64,000 nucleotides of DNA from contig NZ_VORW01000001.1 of NCBI RefSeq assembly GCF_007997215.1, positions 434,001-498,000 of the forward strand, read 5' to 3'. This DNA comes from Algoriphagus aquimarinus. Lineage in GTDB: Bacteria; Bacteroidota; Bacteroidia; Cytophagales; Cyclobacteriaceae. The notes below the pieces were generated by a model. That model was not told the origin of the DNA, searched no databases, and saw only the letters and a list, made by a program, of their open reading frames with translations. The stretch's first letter is position 1, and every line of letters starts with the position of its first letter. Shown here piece after piece: positions 59,306 to 64,000 of this stretch. A program made the position numbers and the translations under genes.

Positions 59306-61828
59306 ATGATCAATACCTTTATCGGTAATCTTGGCCACTTCATGACAATAGTGGCCTTTGTCAGTGCACTGACTACCGCATACGCTTACATTCAGTATTT
59401 CCGCGCAAACGAAATAGAGAAGGCCAGTTGGAAGAGATTCAGTAGAATCAGTTTCGCTATCCATGGCATTTCTGCCGTGATGATTGCTGTGTCACTTTTT
59501 GAAATCATTTACAATCACCGTTTTGAGTACTTTTACGCTTATTCCCACAGTTCGGAAGCACTCCCAGTTCACTACATGATTTCCAGCTTCTGGGAAGGTC
59601 AAGAGGGTGCTTTTATTCTTTGGATGTTCTGGAATGTGGTGCTGGGTACAGTACTGATTTTCACCAACAAGTTCTGGGAAGCTCCTGTTATGATTGTTTT
59701 TGCACTCGTTCAGGCATTCTTGGTTTCCATGATTTTGGGTGTGGTAATTGGCGATTTGAAGATCGGTAGTTCTCCATTTATTCTCCTAAGAGATGCCACT
59801 CAGGCACCGATTTTCCAGATGAATCCTGATTTCGTGCCAGAAGATGGAACAGGCCTGAATCCTCTTCTGCAGAACATCTGGATGGTTATTCACCCGCCTA
59901 CCTTATTCTTAGGTTATGCCTCTACCTTGGTTCCATTCGCCTTCCTAATGGGTGGTTTAGTTACCAAAAAATACACTGAATGGATTCGTCCAGCTTTACC
60001 TTGGGCAATTTTCTCAGCCATGATCCTAGGAATGGGAATCATCATGGGAGCCTACTGGGCTTATGTAACGCTAAACTTCGGAGGCTATTGGAATTGGGAT
60101 CCTGTAGAAAATGCAGTCTACGTACCGTGGCTTATTTTAGTCGCAGCAATTCACTGTATGATTACCTTTAAGAAAAGTGCTACAGCGCTGAAGACCTCAA
60201 TGGTCTTGGTTATCATGACTTTCATCCTGGTACTTTACGCAACATTCTTGGTAAGATCTGGCGTATTGGGAGATGCATCAGTGCACTCATTCACAGATCT
60301 TGGACTCTCAGGTCAGTTGCTGATCTACATGCTATTCTTCCTTATAGTAGCTGTTGTACTCGTAGTGAAAGAATGGAAACACATTCCGACTTCGGAGAGA
60401 GAAGCTTCGGTTTACTCCCGCGAATTCTGGGTGTTTATCGGCGCGACAACGCTTTCATTAATGGCTTTTCAGGTGATTCTACCTACATCCATTCCTGCTT
60501 GGAACGCTATAGTAGAAAGCTTTGGGGGTATATCGAATATGGCTCCTCCAGCCGATCAAGTCGAGTTTTATACGAAATTCCAGCTTTGGTTTGGAGTAGC
60601 ACTAGCTATGCTCACGGCTGTAGGCCAGTTTTTCTGGTGGCAGAAAATGGATAAGAAAGCACTGAAAGATGCGCTTTTGACTCCTTACATTATTTCAGTA
60701 TTACTTTCGGCCGCGATTATTGTCCTTACAAAAGTTTATGACTGGCAATACATCATCGTAGTACTTGCAGGTACATTTACGATCACTGCCAACTCGGTGA
60801 TTTTAGCCAAGATCCTGAAGAAATCATCCTTCAAGCTGGCAGGTGGTTCTTTAGCACATATTGGTTTAGGTATGATCCTAATCGGGATCATGTTCAGCTC
60901 TGGGTATTCAGATACCATTTCCATCAACATGTCTGGACTGACCTATAGCAATAGCTGGGAAGATGAACTGAATAAAGAGCACGTACTTCTTTGGATCAAT
61001 AAGCCTACTCAGATGAAAGACTATACGGTGATCTACCGTGGTCGTCAGAAGAAGGTAAAAGGTATCTCTGAATATGTTCCTGCCAAGATTTTAGAAGCTA
61101 CAGGAAAAGTAAATGAAGCCCTTGCTTTGGAGGATTATAAAGATTACTTCAAGAAAGGCGATAAAGTAGATATTGTACTGGAAGAGAATGATTATTTCCA
61201 GATTGAATATTATCAAAATGAAGTGTTGAAATTCTCCCTAAGCCCAATGTCTCAGTTCAACGAAGGTATGGGCGGATTGATTTCTTCTCCAGCTTCAAGG
61301 ATCTTTATAGACAAAGATCTCTATACCTATGTAGCAGCGATGAATGATCCTGAGGATCCAGACTGGAAAGAGGATGAATTATACGAGGTTGCGCCTGGTG
61401 AGCAATTCCATGTGGCAGATTATGTAACCTACTTTGACGGAGCCGATGTGCTGCAAGAGCTGGACGGCTATGTACTTCAAGAAGGTGATGTAGCCGTAAG
61501 AGCGAACCTTAGAATCCTTGATTACGATGTGGAGAAACTGCTTCAGCCCACCTTCATTATCCGTAATAATCAGGTAGGAAAATTACCTGTGATCGATACT
61601 GAATTGGGTATTAAAATCAGCTTGGAAAACATCTTACCTGAGGAAAATAAGTTTGTCTTCAAGGTCAATCAATACCAAAAAGACTATGTAGTGATGAAAG
61701 CAATAGTAAAGCCTTATATCAATGTACTTTGGATCGGGACAATCATTATGCTTACGGGATTCTCAATAGCAATCATTAGAAGATTTGATGAATTCAAAAA
61801 GATGAGAGATAAGGGACTGGAAGTATAA
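59306..61828 (+). CDS. ccmF: Cytochrome c heme lyase CcmF
   Basis: An 840-residue polytopic membrane protein. The WWD motif reads FGGYWNWDPVENAVYVPWLI, and HPPTLFLGYAST, FATFLVRSGVLGDASVHSF and further His residues mark the heme-handling region. The C-terminal periplasmic region is longer than in E. coli CcmF (647 residues), with about 250 extra residues (from EHVLLWINKPTQM), before a last helix. It ligates heme to apocytochrome CxxCH motifs. No ccmH gene is nearby, which agrees with a CcmE of the Cys-type. A rho-independent terminator follows at 61847. Confidence 0.94.
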   Translation: MINTFIGNLGHFMTIVAFVSALTTAYAYIQYFRANEIEKASWKRFSRISFAIHGISAVMIAVSLFEIIYNHRFEYFYAYSHSSEALPVHYMISSFWEGQEGAFILWMFWNVVLGTVLIFTNKFWEAPVMIVFALVQAFLVSMILGVVIGDLKIGSSPFILLRDATQAPIFQMNPDFVPEDGTGLNPLLQNIWMVIHPPTLFLGYASTLVPFAFLMGGLVTKKYTEWIRPALPWAIFSAMILGMGIIMGAYWAYVTLNFGGYWNWDPVENAVYVPWLILVAAIHCMITFKKSATALKTSMVLVIMTFILVLYATFLVRSGVLGDASVHSFTDLGLSGQLLIYMLFFLIVAVVLVVKEWKHIPTSEREASVYSREFWVFIGATTLSLMAFQVILPTSIPAWNAIVESFGGISNMAPPADQVEFYTKFQLWFGVALAMLTAVGQFFWWQKMDKKALKDALLTPYIISVLLSAAIIVLTKVYDWQYIIVVLAGTFTITANSVILAKILKKSSFKLAGGSLAHIGLGMILIGIMFSSGYSDTISINMSGLTYSNSWEDELNKEHVLLWINKPTQMKDYTVIYRGRQKKVKGISEYVPAKILEATGKVNEALALEDYKDYFKKGDKVDIVLEENDYFQIEYYQNEVLKFSLSPMSQFNEGMGGLISSPASRIFIDKDLYTYVAAMNDPEDPDWKEDELYEVAPGEQFHVADYVTYFDGADVLQELDGYVLQEGDVAVRANLRILDYDVEKLLQPTFIIRNNQVGKLPVIDTELGIKISLENILPEENKFVFKVNQYQKDYVVMKAIVKPYINVLWIGTIIMLTGFSIAIIRRFDEFKKMRDKGLEV

Positions 61829-61846
61829 AGAATGAAAGTATATAAC

Positions 61847-61885
61847 ACAAAGAAGCCCGGCAATTATTCGTCGGGCTTCTTTGTT
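61847..61885 (+). terminator. Rho-independent terminator after ccmF
   Basis: CAAAGAAGCCCG (61848-61859) pairs with CGGGCTTCTTTG (61872-61883) with T-rich right flank, 19 bases after the ccmF stop. Confidence 0.8.
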
Positions 61886-61905
61886 GGTGGTTAGTATGTT
61901 TTTGA

Positions 61906-62259
61906 TTAATCTGCTTTGAACTTATCTACGATGTAGAGAAAAATATTAAAAGACAAAGTCGACGGTACTGGTTCGGCCTTTTTGCCCTCTCCACTTAAAT
62001 GATTATCCTTTTTTATAGGAGAAATTTTATTGGATGTTGAAGTTAAACCAGTAGGATTTGGAATGCTTAATGAGTGGTTGTCAATAAGAATATCAGTATG
62101 ATTTTCCACTAACGGCTTGTCAATAGGCTTTACATTATCCATCTCTGACTTCTCTTTCTCGCTTTGAGCCATAGTATCTCCTGCGTAAATACACATTCCC
62201 AACACAGAAATGCCAAAAAAGATAATTTTTTTAAAAGAAACTTTGGAAGTTGCGATCAT
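61906..62259 (-). CDS. Small secreted protein of unknown function (117 aa)
   Basis: I do not recognise this family. The protein starts with a basic stretch and a signal peptide (KKIIFFGISVLGMCIYAGDT, cut after MAQ). The mature part is about 85 residues, polar, with Asn/Ser/Lys/Pro-rich sequence (DNHSLSIPNPTGLTSTSN) and ends in a hydrophobic segment FNIFLYIVDKFKAD. No cysteines in the mature chain and no conserved motif that I can name. It is convergent with ccmF and divergent from a tRNA-binding protein gene. Expression signals are not obvious. Confidence 0.55.
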   Translation of the reverse strand: MIATSKVSFKKIIFFGISVLGMCIYAGDTMAQSEKEKSEMDNVKPIDKPLVENHTDILIDNHSLSIPNPTGLTSTSNKISPIKKDNHLSGEGKKAEPVPSTLSFNIFLYIVDKFKAD

Positions 62260-62333
62260 AATTAGAAGAGGTTACCTTATATCTTACTTTGGGTTCTTGT
62301 AAAAGGTTCCTAAAATTAGGAAAAAAATCCACT

Positions 62334-62672
62334 ATGCAAACGATTGAGTACAAAGATTTTGACAAAATAGAATTGCGTGTAGGCACTATTCTGAGAGCTG
62401 AACCATTCGAGAAAGCGCGTAAACCAGCTTATAAAATTTGGGTTGACTTAGGGGATGAAATTGGAGTGAAGAAATCTTCAGCACAAATTACCGTACACTA
62501 TCAGCCCGAGAATTTGATTGGGCGTCAAGTTGTATGTGTTTGTAATTTTATTCCGCGACAAATAGCTGATTTTATGTCTGAGATTTTGATCACAGGATTC
62601 AGCGATGAAAAAGGAGATATTATACTTACATCTGTGGAGAGACCAGTACCCAACGGCGCTTTATTACACTAG
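62334..62672 (+). CDS. CsaA-like tRNA-binding domain protein
   Basis: A 112-residue OB-fold protein. The ATG at 62334 (MQTIEYKDFDKIELRVGTIL) is preferred because the preceding codons are not family-like. IELRVGTILRAEPFEKARKP, KKSSAQITVHYQPENLIGRQ and VVCVCNFIPRQIADFMSEIL match CsaA, a homodimer with tRNA-binding and protein-export chaperone activity. The size is right for CsaA. Its TAG stop overlaps the stop codon of the convergent SDR gene (CTAG). Confidence 0.9.
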   Translation: MQTIEYKDFDKIELRVGTILRAEPFEKARKPAYKIWVDLGDEIGVKKSSAQITVHYQPENLIGRQVVCVCNFIPRQIADFMSEILITGFSDEKGDIILTSVERPVPNGALLH

Positions 62673-63496
62673 CTTTTTCTAGAATACGGGAAATCCAGAG
62701 GGTTGGGATATTCGAATTCAAAACCAGTACTGAGGATTTTATCGCCAGAGATTAAGCGATCATCATCTTGTGAAGCATTTTGATAGCTTTTAGGCGGTTC
62801 AAATCCTAAATCGCGTACATTTTGGTCATACACATCTTTGCGTAGCGTATGAATAGGAGCCACGCCATTGTAGACTTCATTCCAAAGTTCCTTTTCGATG
62901 ATCCAAGCAAGCATCCTAGAAGCGTCATTTCTATAGATGTAATTTACTCGAGTATGGCCAGCAATATTTTCTTTGCCAGCTACATATTTACCAGGAATCC
63001 GCTCATCTCCAAGTAGCCCTCCAAATCGTACAATAGTTAGATCAAAGTTTCTATCCTCAGAAAACATCAATTCACTTTTGAAAATGGTCTCATTTCCAGT
63101 AAGATCTTTGTCAAGGTATTCAGCCTCCGTATAGGCAGCTTTTCTATTTGCCTCAGGATACACACCGGAGCTGGACACGAATAAAACCTTCTTGATAGAA
63201 GATTGGTCCACCATGCTGCGCAAAAACTTGATTTGCTCTAAGAATAATTCACCAGTCGAGGTACGTGAGCGTGGGGGAATGTTGATCACCATTATTTGGC
63301 TAGAGAGCAATTTCTGAAAGCCTTTGCCCTGAGGGAAAGGAACCAGTGCAAATTGGATGGCATTAATACCTTCTTTTTGAATGCTAGCTGCTTTATCGGC
63401 TGAAGTAGTACTGCCAAATACGCTATGATCACTTGAGAGGATTTTTGCCAAAGGCAAACCAATCCATCCTAAACCGATAATTGATATTTCGCTCAT
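62669..63496 (-). CDS. NAD(P)-dependent epimerase/dehydratase-like protein (SDR, YeeZ type)
   Basis: A 275-residue Rossmann protein. It begins SEISIIGLGWIGLPLAKILS with the GxGxxG dinucleotide motif (GLGWIG). VLFVSSSGVYPEANRKAAYT contains the SSS and the Tyr-containing VYP motif seen in atypical extended SDRs. The YxxxK catalytic pair is not clearly placed. Its gene is preceded on the same strand by the hydroxylase gene and the terminator at 63505. The substrate is unknown; related E. coli YeeZ is also uncharacterised. Confidence 0.75.
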   Translation of the reverse strand: MSEISIIGLGWIGLPLAKILSSDHSVFGSTTSADKAASIQKEGINAIQFALVPFPQGKGFQKLLSSQIMVINIPPRSRTSTGELFLEQIKFLRSMVDQSSIKKVLFVSSSGVYPEANRKAAYTEAEYLDKDLTGNETIFKSELMFSEDRNFDLTIVRFGGLLGDERIPGKYVAGKENIAGHTRVNYIYRNDASRMLAWIIEKELWNEVYNGVAPIHTLRKDVYDQNVRDLGFEPPKSYQNASQDDDRLISGDKILSTGFEFEYPNPLDFPYSRKS

Positions 63497-63504
63497 AGAA
63501 AGGT

Positions 63505-63538
63505 CAGAAAAAAACCTCCCAGGAATATGGGAGGTTTA
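63505..63538 (-). terminator. Rho-independent terminator after the hydroxylase gene
   Basis: AAACCTCCC (63512-63520) pairs with GGGAGGTTT (63529-63537), and the A-run at 63508-63514 is a T-run on the - strand. It lies 7 bases after the stop at 63545. Confidence 0.8.
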
Positions 63539-63544
63539 TGATAG

Positions 63545-64000
63545 TTATTCCTTTTTAGGGATAGTCCCTAGAATATAATCCCATAATGGTGTACTAACAC
63601 CAAACGCAACATCGGGATCTTTATAATGGTGGATGGCATGATGTACCCAGAGTACTTTCATGAAATTCTTTGGAGGCTGCACTGCATGTACCAAATAGTG
63701 AATCCCCAAATACAAAGCATAACCTAGTAAAAAACCTGGTAAGAAATAGTAAGCTAAATCCCCCATTGTCAATTTGAATATTAGGTAAAGAATGGCAGCA
63801 TATGCAGCACTCACAAATGGAGGCATTGCCAATCTGTCTTTGTCCTTAGGATAATCATGATGTATACCATGAACTGTGTACTGCAATTTGTCCTTAATAG
63901 GAGTGTTCGGCTCCATATGGAAAAAATGCTTGTGCATCATGTATTCGACTAATGTGAAACCAATGTACCCTACAACAAATAGAAGTAGAGCTGTTCCTAC
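63545..64000 (-). CDS. Fatty acid hydroxylase / sterol desaturase family protein, N-terminally cut by the window
   Basis: The frame is open from the right edge to the stop at 63545 and gives 151 residues; the ATG at 63940 is internal. Di-iron histidine motifs of the family are visible: MMHKHFFHMEP (HxxxxH-like), YTVHGIHHDYPKDKDR (HGxHH) and WVHHAIHHYKDPD (HHxxHH), with membrane helices between them (SAAYAAILYLIFKLTMGDLA, LAYYFLPGFLLGYALYLGIH). These integral membrane oxygenases hydroxylate fatty acyl chains, carotenoids or sterols; the substrate here is unknown. The missing part is the first one or two helices. Confidence 0.85.
   Translation of the reverse strand, partial: VGTALLLFVVGYIGFTLVEYMMHKHFFHMEPNTPIKDKLQYTVHGIHHDYPKDKDRLAMPPFVSAAYAAILYLIFKLTMGDLAYYFLPGFLLGYALYLGIHYLVHAVQPPKNFMKVLWVHHAIHHYKDPDVAFGVSTPLWDYILGTIPKKE

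Noticed and set aside
1..64000. CRISPR array, prophage, integrative element, insertion sequence, tRNA or rRNA genes
   Set aside because: No regular spaced direct repeats, integrase, transposase or structural RNA genes were recognised in the window; the dispersed hairpins are too small and irregular for CRISPR.

Overview
The window is a chromosomal segment of a member of the Bacteroidota, most likely order Cytophagales and probably close to Algoriphagus/Cyclobacteriaceae. The clues are TonB-receptor-like outer membrane barrels, histidine kinases with TPR sensor regions, a Rho and an IF-2 with long low-complexity inserts, an AccD without its zinc finger, few Shine-Dalgarno sequences, and repeated TAnnTTTG promoter elements of the Bacteroidota sigma factor. 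The species assignment is inference. There are about 63 protein genes. I see no rRNA, tRNA, CRISPR array, prophage or insertion sequence.

Layout: 1-1.2 kb, end of the oxidative pentose phosphate genes (zwf tail, pgl). 1.35-4.5 kb, alcohol dehydrogenase, nitroreductase, a mazEF toxin-antitoxin pair and an AlkD-like repair protein. 4.5-10.2 kb, an outer membrane receptor divergent from a TPR histidine kinase/NarL-type regulator pair, then a small unknown gene with a NarL-like 7-2-7 dyad at its promoter. 10.2-16.5 kb, housekeeping genes (nucleoside phosphorylase, trhO, a NeuD-like acetyltransferase, DUF2851, pyrF, a pseudouridine synthase). 16.7-19.7 kb, a tight operon of an arginase-like protein, a cytochrome b5-like protein, a GlcNAc-type kinase and MurQ (muramic acid recycling). 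20-24 kb, a lone nqrF, accD and cstA. 24-28.4 kb, an envelope operon in which a lipoprotein of the vanadium haloperoxidase family lies between two beta-barrel genes. 28.5-33.5 kb, rimP-nusA-infB. 33.8-39.3 kb, the rod-shape operon mreBCD-pbp2-rodA. 39.3-40.4 kb, an HD-domain protein and a Pycsar-effector-like membrane protein. 40.6-46.8 kb, an unknown conserved protein, a [2Fe-2S] ferredoxin, tdk, recO, rho and metK. 46.9-54.5 kb, a complete assimilatory sulfate reduction and siroheme cluster headed by an Rrf2 regulator. 54.7-61.8 kb, htpG and cytochrome c maturation genes (ccmB, ccmC, ccmD-like, ccmE, ccmF). 61.9-64 kb, a small secreted protein, a CsaA-like tRNA-binding protein, an SDR protein and a fatty acid hydroxylase cut by the window edge.

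How the genes work together: the sulfate cluster encodes ATP sulfurylase (CysDN), an iron-sulfur APS reductase (CysH), a siroheme sulfite reductase with an extra C-terminal HEPN-like domain, and two enzymes that make its siroheme. APS kinase is not needed and is absent. A Cys-rich Rrf2 protein sits just upstream, and a perfect 10-bp dyad overlaps the predicted promoter. The ccm genes resemble a System I variant whose CcmE uses Cys-x3-Tyr instead of His-x3-Tyr and which has no CcmH nearby.

The least explained parts are the HD + PycTM-like gene pair with no cyclase gene beside it, the barrel-haloperoxidase-barrel operon whose central protein is an internal duplication with a degenerate first half, and a family of dispersed inverted repeats that occupies successive spacers of the sulfate cluster.
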